A stretch of DNA of 64,000 bases from Paraburkholderia franconis (GCF_009362735.1 NZ_WHNP01000021.1:52366-116365); one strand, 5' to 3'; positions 34,326 to 43,641 are shown, counted from the stretch's first letter. Notes: a model not told the origin generated them from the letters alone. Translations and numbers: made by a program.

Positions 34326-35720
34326 TCAATGGTCGCCGGGACGAAGCACGTGCGCATCGAGGCGCTGGTCGACGCTTTCTTCATGAACAGGGTTGATCGT
34401 CTCGAGCCGGCGTCCCGTCGTTCTTGCACCGAAGATCAGCGTGACAGCCGAAGTCGCGAGCCACGCGCCCGCGATGTACACGAACACCCACACATAGCCG
34501 AAGTTCGTGAAGATCGCCGCGACAATGAACGAGTTGCCGACGTTCGCCAGCCGACCCATGCCGTACGCGAAGCCTGCGCCTGTATTGCGGATGTCGGTCG
34601 GATATTGCTCGGGCGTGTACGCGTAGCACAGCGCGGCGAAAGTCTGGATCAACATGCCGACGAGAAAACCGAACGACACGATCAGCACCGGCTCGAAGCT
34701 CAGACCATACAGCAGGCCGAACACGGCGATCAACGCGGCCGCCGCGGCAATGCTGAACTTGCGCTCCATACGGTCGGCGAGAAACACGGCGATGAGCGCG
34801 CCCGGCACGGCACCGATGTTGATCAGCGTGATGTACGTCAGGCTATGCACGATCGTGATGCCGTGCTTGACGAGCAGTGTCGGCACCCACGCCTGGAAGC
34901 CGTAGAAGCCGAGCGTCTGGAAGATCCAGATCGCCCATAGCGTCATCGTGCGTCCGATGTACTGGCCTTTGAACATCGACGTCCAATGTGCGCGCGCTTC
35001 GACCGGTCTGTTGACGGCGACGGCTTCCGGCAGCGGACCCGTTGTCTTCTCGACTTCGGTTTCGATCCCGCGTAGCACGCGGTCGGCCTCTTCCGTGCGC
35101 CCTTGACGTGCGAGCCAACGCGGTGACTCCGGAAAGTGGCGCAGAAACAGCAAAAAGAGAATGCCCAGCGAGCCCCACACGAAAATCCATCGCCAGCCGT
35201 CGGGCCCCGAAGGCACGACGAGCCGCGGGACCCAGCTCGTGATGGGGATGCCGCACAACGCGATGACCATCGCCCAGCCTTGCCATGTGCCGCGTGTCTT
35301 CGCCGGGAACATCTCGGCGATGTACGCCATCACGACGGCCGTCGCCGACGAGATGCCCACGCCCGTCAAGACGCGCGTGATGATCAGCATCGGAATATCG
35401 GGGGCGAGCGCATTGGCGAGCGAGAACGTCGAATACGCGATGACGTACACCACGAGCGCGCGCTTTCGTCCGATCTTGTCGGAGAGCATGCCGCCGAGCG
35501 TCGCGCCGACGAACATGCCGAAGAAGCCCGCCGACGTGAGCAACGCGATGCTCGAGATCGGCAGCCCCCACTCCTTGACGAGCGCGGGCGCCGCATACGA
35601 AAACGTGAAGATGTCGCTGATATCGAAGAAGAACGGCAGGCTCACCAGCAGCAGCAATCGCTTGTGAAAGCGCGAGACAGGCAACCGGTCGACTCGCGCG
35701 GCAATCAGCTCGTCATTCAT
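34326..35720 (-). CDS. MFS transporter (AAHS/NiaP-like)
   Basis: A 464-residue twelve-helix carrier. RFHKRLLLLVSLPFFFDISD opens helix 1, the loop GGMLSDKIGRKRALV after helix 2 is the MFS signature, and helix 4-5 has RVLTGVGISSATAVVMAYIA. The central loop PESPRWLARQGRTEEADRVL and YTPEQYPTDIRNTGAGFAYG near helix 10-11 match the aromatic acid/nicotinate/sugar-type carriers. GGGAGG precedes the ATG at 35720. Only about 12 bases separate its stop from the next start (34314), and it lies between two MmgE/PrpD genes, so it most likely imports the carboxylate that they process. Confidence 0.9.
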   Translation of the reverse strand: MNDELIAARVDRLPVSRFHKRLLLLVSLPFFFDISDIFTFSYAAPALVKEWGLPISSIALLTSAGFFGMFVGATLGGMLSDKIGRKRALVVYVIAYSTFSLANALAPDIPMLIITRVLTGVGISSATAVVMAYIAEMFPAKTRGTWQGWAMVIALCGIPITSWVPRLVVPSGPDGWRWIFVWGSLGILFLLFLRHFPESPRWLARQGRTEEADRVLRGIETEVEKTTGPLPEAVAVNRPVEARAHWTSMFKGQYIGRTMTLWAIWIFQTLGFYGFQAWVPTLLVKHGITIVHSLTYITLINIGAVPGALIAVFLADRMERKFSIAAAAALIAVFGLLYGLSFEPVLIVSFGFLVGMLIQTFAALCYAYTPEQYPTDIRNTGAGFAYGMGRLANVGNSFIVAAIFTNFGYVWVFVYIAGAWLATSAVTLIFGARTTGRRLETINPVHEESVDQRLDAHVLRPGDH

Positions 35721-35859
35721 GGGATGCCTCCCGTCCCGCGAACGCAGCGCGATCATGACGAACTACGCTCCGACTTCCAGATGATCCGAAAACATTCAGC
35801 ATGTCTGTCTCCATCCGTAGTTTCTTGTCTCGCTACCGGCCGCCTGTTCGCCTGCGTGC

Positions 35860-37347
35860 TCACGGCACCCAGGCGGTTTCCTCGGATTTGCGTTCAGGCG
35901 CCGCCGACACTTCGAGCTTCTGCTGCGCAACGTTACCGCCGGGCAGCACACGCTTTGCAAAGAGACGCGCAAGCGTGCTGATGTCGCTCACTTCTTCGAG
36001 CGCTTCGAGCCGCTCGTAAAGCGCGAGTGCCTCCGATGAACCGATCGCCCGCTTGCTGCAATCGTAGAACTTCTCCCACAGCTCATCCGTCGACATCGGA
36101 TTCGCGAGACCGCGCCCAATCAGGTTATCGATGCGGCGCGACCGCACGCGTCCGTCACGCAGCGTCAGCGTCACTTCAGCGCCGAACTGGTGCTCCGCGT
36201 CTTCCGGCATGTCCGGATGCGGATCGGTGCGCGTGATCGCGAGCAGCCGACGAACGCGCGGATCGAGATGCGCGTCGCCCTCGAAATGCTCGAGCCGCAC
36301 GACACCATCGACGAGCGCGCGCGCGACCGCATATTGCACGCTGAACTTCGCGCCGAGCGGCGTGCGCGGATCGGGGTTGTCGGTATGCGGAAGCCGCCGC
36401 CGGTGTGCCTGAATATGAATCGACTCGATCTGCTCCGGGTTCACGTGCTCTTCATGCACGAGCGCGAGCGCCATCGCGATCGCGGGATGCGTGCTTCCGC
36501 AACAGGGGAACTGCTTGAGGCCCAGCGTCTCGCTTTCGATCTCCGGCGGCACGCCCCAGTTCTCGAAGATGCGTTGCGCGTCGTAATGGCCGGGGCCATT
36601 GAACGCGTTGAAAAAACCCTGCCTGTGTTCGATAGCTGCTGTATTTGCAGTAAAGCCGCGTTCCGCGATCAGTACCGCAAAGAGGCCGCTGCGGCCGATG
36701 TGCCCGACATGCAATGGCTTGACCATCGTTCCGAAGTTCGCCTTCAGCCCTGCCGCGAGCGATGCCGCAATCGCAAGCGCCATTGCGATGCGTTCGCTAT
36801 CGAGTTTCAGCAGATGGCTCGCGGCCGCGACGGTGCCGAAGATGCCGAGCGTCGCGGTCGGATGCCAGCCCTTGTCGTAGTGATGAAAATTCACCGCGCG
36901 CGCAAGCCGTATCTCCGTTTCGATACCGATCACATACGCGGCGATCAACGCGTTGCCGGACAGCTTGCGTTCTTCGGCGAGCGCAAGCAGCGGCGCAACG
37001 AGCGGCACTGATTGATGTCCGCCCATGGGCTGACTGAAGTCGTCGTAGTCGAGCGCATGCGAGGCCGTGCCGTTGAGCAGCGCGGCATCGAGCGCGGACG
37101 TTCTCACATTCGTACCCAGGACCGTGCACTTGCCGGGCGCATCGGCGATACCCGGCGTATCGAGCAGAATCTGCACACAGGGCTCGGCGGAGCCTGCGAG
37201 CGTCACGCCGATCGTGTCGATGATCGCCATGCGTGCCGCGGCGAGCGCACGCGGCGTCAGATCGTTCGCGTCGAATGCGGCAATGCGCTGCGCAAGCCGC
37301 TTCGTGATCGGCCATTCGCGTTCGTCATCCAGTTGAGGCTGGCTCAT
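35860..37347 (-). CDS. MmgE/PrpD family protein (paralogue 3)
   Basis: A 495-residue member of the MmgE/PrpD family and the longest of the three in this cluster. MAIIDTIGVTLAGSAEPCVQ and GTASHALDYDDFSQPMGGHQ carry the N-terminal helices and the DYDDF acidic motif; HYDKGWHPTATLGIFGTVAA and LKQFPCCGSTHPAIAMALAL are the family's central and substrate-domain blocks. GAGGAGG precedes the ATG. The stop of the tcuA-like gene is 12 bases upstream, so the two are cotranscribed. Its intact DYDDF and CCGSTHP motifs fit a working dehydratase or decarboxylase acting on an aconitate-like acid; the exact substrate is not known. Confidence 0.9.
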   Translation of the reverse strand: MSQPQLDDEREWPITKRLAQRIAAFDANDLTPRALAAARMAIIDTIGVTLAGSAEPCVQILLDTPGIADAPGKCTVLGTNVRTSALDAALLNGTASHALDYDDFSQPMGGHQSVPLVAPLLALAEERKLSGNALIAAYVIGIETEIRLARAVNFHHYDKGWHPTATLGIFGTVAAASHLLKLDSERIAMALAIAASLAAGLKANFGTMVKPLHVGHIGRSGLFAVLIAERGFTANTAAIEHRQGFFNAFNGPGHYDAQRIFENWGVPPEIESETLGLKQFPCCGSTHPAIAMALALVHEEHVNPEQIESIHIQAHRRRLPHTDNPDPRTPLGAKFSVQYAVARALVDGVVRLEHFEGDAHLDPRVRRLLAITRTDPHPDMPEDAEHQFGAEVTLTLRDGRVRSRRIDNLIGRGLANPMSTDELWEKFYDCSKRAIGSSEALALYERLEALEEVSDISTLARLFAKRVLPGGNVAQQKLEVSAAPERKSEETAWVP

Positions 37348-37359
37348 ATCCCCTCCTCT

Positions 37360-38841
37360 TCATCCGCGCGCTGACGTCCGGCCCGCAATGCGCCCGAACG
37401 TTGCGCCCGAAACCAGTCCCGTGCCCGCCGGATAGTTGTCGTAGAACAGGCCGCCGACCATTTCGCCACACGCCGTAAGGCCTGGAATCGGACGCCAGTC
37501 CGTGCCGATCACGCGCGCCTCTTCGTCGACCTTCACGCCGCCGAACGTAAACGTGATGCCGCCCGTCGCCGAATACGCGTAGAACGGCGGCTTGTCCAGC
37601 TTGAGCGCCCAATTGGATTTCCCCGGCGTGAGGCCGTGTGTCGAGAGACCGTCTTTGCCCGTCGGATCGAAGCCGTCTTGGCTATCGTGCGCAGCGGCGT
37701 TGTACTCCTGCAGCGTCCTGAGCGCGCGCGGCTTGTCGTCGATATCGAGTTGCTCGATCAAAGCCTCGAGCGTATCGGCTTGCAGCGGATCGCTTGTCGA
37801 GTAGCGCGGTTCGAGCAGGTGCACCGTTTTCGAATCGAACAGCTGGTAGACCTTCGCGCCGGGTTCGGCGAGAATCGCGCGCCCGTATTTGGCGTAAGTG
37901 AACATTGCGCCGTCTTCGCCTTCGTCGACAAAGCGGTTGCCCTTGCGGTTGATCATCACGCCATACGGGTAGCTCAGTCGATTGCTGCGATCCGTCATTT
38001 CGCGCGGCGCGAAGTTGCCCCAGTCGGCGCTGATAGGCGTCGCGTGACAGCCGCTCCATTGCCCCCACGGCATCGCGCCGATGGCCATCGCCATGCGCAG
38101 GCCGTCGCCCTGATTGTGCGGCGTGCCGCGCACCTTCGCGCCGCCGACTAGCGGGCCGATATGCTGCGTGCGCATCTGCACGTTCGCTTCGAAACCGCCG
38201 CAACCGAGAATCACCGAACGGCTCCGCAGTTCGTGGATGCCTTCGTCGTCGCGGACACGAACGCCGCTCACGCGACCGCTTTCGTCCTGCAACAGCGCCG
38301 TGACGGCCGCGCCGTAGCGCACTGCGATGCCAAGCCGCTCCACGGCCGCGAACCAGCTGCGCGACAGGCCCACGCCTTCATGCTCCGCACGCACGACGAG
38401 CCCGCGCGCCCAGATGATCTGATTACCCTTGCGCACACCCGTCAGGCTGACGGCGGGCTCCATCTTGATCTGGCCGGTTTCGTGCATCCAGAACACGGTG
38501 TCTTTCGAGTTGTCGACCAGCACGCGCGACAGCACGGGATCGGTCTGCCCGCTCGTGACACGCATCAGGTCGCCGTGGAAATCGGCGCGCGTATAAGGCT
38601 GGATGCCCGCATAGAAGTCTTCGAACTCTTTCTCGACGCCGGGCAGCAACGGCCCGATTTCGTGTGGATCGTCGAATGCAAATCGCAGCACGCCACCGCT
38701 CCAGTGCGTATTGCCGCCGCGCATCGCGCGAGGCGCCTTCTCCAGTACGACGACGCGTTCGGCGCCGTTCTCGCGCGCGGATACTGCTGCTGCCAGCGCG
38801 GCATTGCCCGCGCCTACGACGATCACATCATAGTCAGCCAT
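37360..38841 (-). CDS. tcuA: FAD-dependent dehydrogenase, TcuA-like
   Basis: A 493-residue flavoprotein of the fumarate reductase/succinate dehydrogenase type, closest in layout to tricarballylate dehydrogenase TcuA. The FAD site is MADYDVIVVGAGNAALAAA with VVVLEKAPRAMRGGNTHWSGG; active-site regions are NQGDGLRMAMAIGAMPWGQW and the C-terminal GLTACGEMVGGLFYDNYPAG. TcuA oxidises tricarballylate to cis-aconitate. No TcuB-like electron carrier gene is in the window, so reoxidation of FAD is unexplained. GGGAG precedes the ATG at 38841. It is the first gene of the operon with PrpD, MFS and a broken PrpD, and the 26-bp operator lies about 100 bases upstream. Confidence 0.82.
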   Translation of the reverse strand: MADYDVIVVGAGNAALAAAVSARENGAERVVVLEKAPRAMRGGNTHWSGGVLRFAFDDPHEIGPLLPGVEKEFEDFYAGIQPYTRADFHGDLMRVTSGQTDPVLSRVLVDNSKDTVFWMHETGQIKMEPAVSLTGVRKGNQIIWARGLVVRAEHEGVGLSRSWFAAVERLGIAVRYGAAVTALLQDESGRVSGVRVRDDEGIHELRSRSVILGCGGFEANVQMRTQHIGPLVGGAKVRGTPHNQGDGLRMAMAIGAMPWGQWSGCHATPISADWGNFAPREMTDRSNRLSYPYGVMINRKGNRFVDEGEDGAMFTYAKYGRAILAEPGAKVYQLFDSKTVHLLEPRYSTSDPLQADTLEALIEQLDIDDKPRALRTLQEYNAAAHDSQDGFDPTGKDGLSTHGLTPGKSNWALKLDKPPFYAYSATGGITFTFGGVKVDEEARVIGTDWRPIPGLTACGEMVGGLFYDNYPAGTGLVSGATFGRIAGRTSARG

Positions 38842-39251
38842 TCTGAAGCTCCCGTTGTTCAACCGTTATCAGACGTGTTCTGGCGCGATGCTGCCTGAGC
38901 GGCACTTTCGTGGCACTTCGTTTCGCTTCAGCTCAGAGTACTTCGGTATACAAACGTACTCTAATAAGTACATTCCCTGGCAAGCAATGGCGATAACGCT
39001 TTTCGGGAAAATGTCAGAGAAGGAGGAAAGCAGGCGCGACGCTTGCAGGGAGAAGCGGCAGCGTCGATGAATTGAGCGGAGCGAGGAGTTATAGCCGCGG
39101 CGAGAGGACGTGAATGGGCATTGGTGCGTTAGCACCAATGCCTTCCATCAGCGGCGCGCTATTGGATGAAGGGATGAAGCGGCGAAAGGACGAAGCGCGT
39201 CCGCGCGCAAGTCCCCGATTCAGAGACCGCGCGCCAGATCAGTACACGGGC
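38842..39251. other. Intergenic region with the tcuA operon control site
   Basis: About 410 bases separate the tcuA-like start from the GGDEF/EAL gene end. The part 38935-38975 holds the palindromic operator and a partial second arm (GTACT-N6-AGTAC at 38956-38971). The remainder (39000-39250) shows no gene; a short inverted pair, TTGGTGC and GCACCAA, lies near 39121-39138 and may help end transcription. Confidence 0.5.
38936..38961. promoter_or_regulatory. GntR-type operator, copy 1
   Basis: GAGTAC-N4-GTATAC-N4-GTACTC: the arms are perfect inverted repeats and the centre GTATAC is itself a palindrome, so the whole 26-bp site is symmetric apart from the two spacers. It shares length, arms and the GTATACAA core with 30588-30613. 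It lies 95-120 bases upstream of the tcuA-like start. Confidence 0.75.
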
Positions 39252-42200
39252 CTAGTAAATCTCGAACGGATCATTCGAACGCGCTTTCGCGCTGATCGCG
39301 CTCGCCACGGCGGAATCCGTCACGAAGTCCGCCGACGACTTCGCTGCGAGAATCAGCTCAGGCTCCAAGGGCCGCGCGATCGCGTAGCCCTGCACGTAGT
39401 CGACGCCGAGTTCCCTGAGCATCGTGAGCGTATCGGCGTCCTCCACCCACTCGGCGACGCTGCGCATGCCCAGCGCACCCGCCAGCGAGACCAGCGCCTC
39501 GACGATCGCCACGTCCTTTGGATGCTCGCGCATCGAACGCACGAATTCGCCGTCGATCTTCAACGCATCGGCAGACAAACGCTTGAGATAACGGAACGAC
39601 GTATAGCCCGCGCCGAAATCGTCGAGCGCGATTTTCGCGCCGAGATCATGAATGCGCGCGATAAAGCGCTGCGTGTTCTCCAGATCGTGCAGCGCGACGC
39701 TTTCGGTGATTTCGAGGCACAGGTACTGCAAGACGGGGCGATGCTCCACCAGCAGATCGAAAATCTCGCGCGTGAAGCGCTCGTCGTTGAGCGACGCGCC
39801 GTTCAGATTCACGCAGATGAACTGCGTATTCGCAAGATGCGCCTGATGCCCGGAAATCCATTCGAGCGTGGTCTTGACGACCCACATATCGATGGCGGCA
39901 ATCGCGCCCGATTCTTCGGCCGCGCTCAGGATGCGGTCCGGCGTGATGAGCTGCCCTTCCGGCGAGCGCATGCGCAGCAGCACTTCGAAATTCAGCGATT
40001 CGTACGGCGCGGACAGCGACATGATGGGCTGCATCAGCAGGAACAGCCCCGGCGGCAAACTGGTGCCGCGGAACGATTCGACGAGCCGCAATTCGGCCGC
40101 GCGATGTTCGAACGCCGCGGCGCCGCGCCGGTACGCAACGATGCTGTTGCCCGATTTGTGCTTCGCCTCGCGGCACGCACGGTCCGTATGCGCGAGCGCA
40201 TCCTGCACGCGCATGCCGTGCTCGCATTCGGTGAGGCCGATCGACGCCTTGACCATGAACGCCCGGTTGCCGACCTGATAGGGCACATCGTTGATCGCGT
40301 TCACGACGTTGGTCCAATGCTCCAGCGCTTCGTCGATCGACACGTCCTTCATAATGCAAACAAACTCGTCTCCGCCGATACGCCCAAGCGCGCAGCGCTC
40401 GTCGAGCATGCCGACGATGCGTTTCGCGACCAGCCTCAACACCTCGTCGCCGGCCTGATGGCCGAACAGATCGTTGATCAGCTTGAAGCGGTCCAGATCG
40501 ATATAGACCAGCACCCAGCGGGAAAGCGTCTCGGACTGCGCGGCGATCGCGCTCTCCACGCCGCGCCGGTTCAGCAGGCCCGTCAGCGAATCGTGCTCGG
40601 CGAGGAAACGCAGACGCTCGACAGCCTTCGAGCGCTCTGTCACGTCCTGCAGCGATCCCTCGATGAACTGGCCGGAGCGGATCGCCGAAATGTGAAAGCG
40701 CCGGTCGGCGTTGCCGAGCAGCGTCATGCCGTTGATACCGGGTTCGCTGCCCAAGCCGCCCGAGCCGACCGAGCCGCCCGTCAGGAACGACTCCAGCTTG
40801 CCCCACGCGCCCGCTTCGAAGAAATCGTTCCAGTGATGCATCCGGTACGACGCCCTGTCGAGGCCGAGCATCTGCAGCAACGCCGGGTTCGCGCGAACGA
40901 AGCGGCCCATTGCATCGAGCGTGAAAAGCCCGACAGGCGCCACGTCATACGTGTTGCGCAAGTCGATTTCGGCCTGCTGGCGGTGCTGCCGTTCGGCGCG
41001 CATCTGCTCGGCGATCGCGAACGCGGCCATCATGCTCGAAGTCAGCGCGGCCAGCACGGGGCTCACCCCGGCCGCGAGCGCGGGAAAGCCGAACACCGCG
41101 CCGATCAGCTCCGAAAACGTCGAGCCGAGCACGACCGCGAGCGAGCCGACGTACCACATCACCGTCCGCGAGCGCGCTTTCCTGACGAACTGCGCGAGAT
41201 GAAGGATCAGCACACAGATGCCGAAGCCGCCCAGCGACCACAGCGCCAGAATGAAGCGCGAATACGGCAGCACCAGCGCGGCGACGAGCAGCAGCACGCC
41301 CGTCCATTGCGCCGTTCGATAGAGCCGGATGAACCCGGTGCGGCGCAGTTCCCGGCGGAACAGCCGGCTGAACAGCGCGCCCGTCACGATGTAGTACGCG
41401 GCAAAACTCAGTTCGCGCAAGAACGCGATCGACGTCGAAGGAATCGTCCGGTCGACCCACTGCGTGTCCCAGCCCATTGCGTTCGCGCACATGCGCAGAT
41501 TGCCGACCAGCCACATCGAGAACAACACGTAGGTCCATTCGCGATTGATCAGCGCGGTGACGAACACGAAGCACGCGAGGGTCAGCAGGCCGCCGGCGAT
41601 CAGCGCGGCACCTTCCTGGAAGTCGAGTTCTGAGGCGTGAAATTCGTCGATGCCCCACGACAGCACCGATACCTGGGCCGGCCCGGAATACGTCGCGCGG
41701 CACAGGATCACGTTTGCGCTATCGTTTGCGTCGAGCGGAATGGCAAATCCGGCCTTGGCTGCGCGCATCGGCGCCATTTGACGCTCGCGGTCCGCCTGGC
41801 CGAGCGGCGCCAGAGTCGAAGCGAGCCAGCATTGCATCGACGTGGCGTGGCGCGACGGAAAGTCGAGAATGCGGTCCGCCGAACCGGATGCGAGTGCAAG
41901 GAATTCGATCCAGATTGGGGTTTCCGAAAGCTTCGTGCCGTAGCGAGTCGTTTCGCGCGCGCCGGACAGCGCTGCGCGTGCCTCCACGGGCCCCATCGAC
42001 GCGGTCTTGTCGTCGAGTACCTTGAACTGCAATGGCTGCGCGGCTTTCGGCTGGAAGGCATGCGGCAGGCACACCAGCACGACGACCGTGCCGATCGCAA
42101 CCGCGGCCGGCACACCGTAAATGGAGAACGCGTCCAGCCACGCGTCAATCGACGAGCCAGCGCTACGTACTATTCGTGACAACCATCGCGACCGCATCAT
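39252..42200 (-). CDS. Membrane-bound GGDEF/EAL cyclic-di-GMP protein with PAS domain
   Basis: A 982-residue signalling protein. One membrane helix (about 29-46) is followed by a periplasmic region to about 192 and then seven or so helices (193-395). A PAS domain (415-520) leads to a GGDEF domain with RIGGDEF at 607-613 and an EAL domain starting at Glu740 (NFEVLLRM) with LEITES, LDDFGAGYTSFRYLK and IDGEFVRSM. Both catalytic motifs appear intact. The RxxD inhibitory site normally five residues before GGDEF is missing (DERCALGR). So it may both make and degrade c-di-GMP. The FeeM-like gene is upstream on the same strand (150 bases apart), perhaps in one unit. Confidence 0.93.
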   Translation of the reverse strand: MMRSRWLSRIVRSAGSSIDAWLDAFSIYGVPAAVAIGTVVVLVCLPHAFQPKAAQPLQFKVLDDKTASMGPVEARAALSGARETTRYGTKLSETPIWIEFLALASGSADRILDFPSRHATSMQCWLASTLAPLGQADRERQMAPMRAAKAGFAIPLDANDSANVILCRATYSGPAQVSVLSWGIDEFHASELDFQEGAALIAGGLLTLACFVFVTALINREWTYVLFSMWLVGNLRMCANAMGWDTQWVDRTIPSTSIAFLRELSFAAYYIVTGALFSRLFRRELRRTGFIRLYRTAQWTGVLLLVAALVLPYSRFILALWSLGGFGICVLILHLAQFVRKARSRTVMWYVGSLAVVLGSTFSELIGAVFGFPALAAGVSPVLAALTSSMMAAFAIAEQMRAERQHRQQAEIDLRNTYDVAPVGLFTLDAMGRFVRANPALLQMLGLDRASYRMHHWNDFFEAGAWGKLESFLTGGSVGSGGLGSEPGINGMTLLGNADRRFHISAIRSGQFIEGSLQDVTERSKAVERLRFLAEHDSLTGLLNRRGVESAIAAQSETLSRWVLVYIDLDRFKLINDLFGHQAGDEVLRLVAKRIVGMLDERCALGRIGGDEFVCIMKDVSIDEALEHWTNVVNAINDVPYQVGNRAFMVKASIGLTECEHGMRVQDALAHTDRACREAKHKSGNSIVAYRRGAAAFEHRAAELRLVESFRGTSLPPGLFLLMQPIMSLSAPYESLNFEVLLRMRSPEGQLITPDRILSAAEESGAIAAIDMWVVKTTLEWISGHQAHLANTQFICVNLNGASLNDERFTREIFDLLVEHRPVLQYLCLEITESVALHDLENTQRFIARIHDLGAKIALDDFGAGYTSFRYLKRLSADALKIDGEFVRSMREHPKDVAIVEALVSLAGALGMRSVAEWVEDADTLTMLRELGVDYVQGYAIARPLEPELILAAKSSADFVTDSAVASAISAKARSNDPFEIY

Positions 42201-42350
42201 GTCTGCGGCACCCCCAATCCAGCAAAGCCTGTTTTATGACGGCTGCGCAATTCACTTGCGCACAGCCGTGCTCTTTCCGTCATTCGATCAGCCACCTGCT
42301 ACCGCATTATCCCTGCAAATAACGCGGCGCCGGTGGCTGCCCGGCAATTT

Positions 42351-43094
42351 TTACGCCGCCGCTTCGAGGCAGACCGCCCCTTGCGCAGGCTGCGTCAGGT
42401 CCAGGTCCGGATGAGGCGTTTCGAACACGAACCTGTACAGCGGGTGCTTCGCCTCCGACCAGCGCCGGCGCGCCGCCGATACCTCGCCCGCCATCACCCG
42501 GTGCGGCAGCCCGCCGACATGCGTCATTGGAACATACCGGTGATCGGCAAAGATGTCGCGAAACAGCATCGCCTCGTACTCACGGTCGATCGGCGAGCGC
42601 GCCGTAATGAGCAGCCAGTCGATGCCCCGCTGCTCGCACAGCAGGAACAGCGCCTTGAACAGCATCATCTTGACCATCCGGCCGCTCGACGGACCTGTCA
42701 CCGCCAGGCGCGTCGCTTCCGCCAGCCGGCCCGACGCGCACCAGGACGGCAGCTCGACCGAATGCTCGACGGGCAACTCCGCGAATTCGTTGGTCTGAAT
42801 CCGCATTGTGCCAATTGGCGCGCGATCGAGCCTCGATTCCGCGAGCAGGATCGTCGTGCCCGGCGCAAGATCGATGTCCTCGATGGTCATCGTTCGCGCA
42901 AACTCGGGCAGATGACGCCCATAGGCGCTGCGCCTGACGGCCACGGCTTTCGCGATGTCCTCGCGGGTGACGGCTATACGTACAGTAAACGGCAGACGTT
43001 CCGGCTCCTGAAGGCCGATGTTCGCAACTTTCTGGTTTGCTTCGCTGTCGCGTGCCGTACGAATCACTTCGTGGTTGAGCTCGAGAATTTCCAT
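42351..43094 (-). CDS. FeeM-like N-acyl amino acid synthase / autoinducer-synthase-fold protein
   Basis: A 247-residue protein of the FeeM/LuxI-type acyltransferase fold. YGRHLPEFARTMTIEDIDL, TTILLAESRLDRAPIGTMRI, EATRLAVTG and MMLFKALFLLCEQRGIDWLL follow the order of strands and helices in N-acyl amino acid synthases, which join an acyl chain from acyl carrier protein to an amino acid. Compared with true acyl-homoserine lactone synthases there is no LuxR-type partner and the N-terminal WxxxDxxD block is absent. AGGGA precedes the ATG at 43094. The c-di-GMP protein follows, suggesting that an acyl signal or lipid and c-di-GMP are linked; this is an inference. Confidence 0.75.
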   Translation of the reverse strand: MEILELNHEVIRTARDSEANQKVANIGLQEPERLPFTVRIAVTREDIAKAVAVRRSAYGRHLPEFARTMTIEDIDLAPGTTILLAESRLDRAPIGTMRIQTNEFAELPVEHSVELPSWCASGRLAEATRLAVTGPSSGRMVKMMLFKALFLLCEQRGIDWLLITARSPIDREYEAMLFRDIFADHRYVPMTHVGGLPHRVMAGEVSAARRRWSEAKHPLYRFVFETPHPDLDLTQPAQGAVCLEAAA

Positions 43095-43641
43095 TTTTCA
43101 TCCCTTTTATTGGTCGTAGAACAGACATCCGCTGGCGTTCCATATGTCCGGAGCGGGTCCAGAACGACAGCGGCAGCCAAGAGGCGGTCCTTCAAATTCA
43201 CTTCGCAGTACGACGGGGACTGGCATCCACCTGGATAGTGGGTGTAGCGCGTGCTGTCAGAATCGAAGCCGACTCTGATGCGATGGTGGCACTTTTCATC
43301 AGACAGCACCCGCTCGAACACAAAAAAGCCGCCTTTTCAAGCAGGCGGCGTGACTGTCCGACACTGGCGGTCAGATCGATGAGAGGCGGGATGTGCTGCA
43401 CGTCCCTGTGTCACGGGAAGTACACGGACGGTCGCCCCGTTGCAGATGAACGCACGGGCGCCGTCGCGCTACGCACCTAAAAGGTGCTTGTGGAGGGATG
43501 CTTTGATGAGGCGGCTCGTGAACGAACCGGGCTTGATTCATCGGCAAGCGTCGCCTGGGGGACCTTACGACGCAATGGCCCGAGGCCTTTGCGCCGATAG
43601 TCGAAGCGGTGCCGAACTCGCGCCAGATGAAGACGCAGCGC
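43095..43641. other. Intergenic region with a leftward terminator
   Basis: About 550 bases between the FeeM-like start and the end of the TRAP operon. It holds one strong terminator at 43322-43349 reading leftward, about 290 bases after the TRAP permease stop. The stretch 43350-43641 contains no convincing gene on either strand; it may be a long 3' untranslated end or hold a small RNA. Confidence 0.5.
43322..43349 (-). terminator. Rho-independent terminator
   Basis: On the minus strand GCCGCC (43349-43344) pairs with GGCGGC (43333-43328) around a 10-base loop and is followed by six T residues (43327-43322). It ends leftward transcription coming from the TRAP operon. Confidence 0.85.

Noticed and set aside
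39114..41633. Rightward open frame of about 840 codons
   Set aside because: Antisense shadow of the GGDEF/EAL gene; same composition bias and no domain.
42351..43094. Acyl-homoserine lactone synthase
   Set aside because: The fold order is similar, but the N-terminal signature is missing and there is no LuxR-type partner; a FeeM-like synthase fits better.
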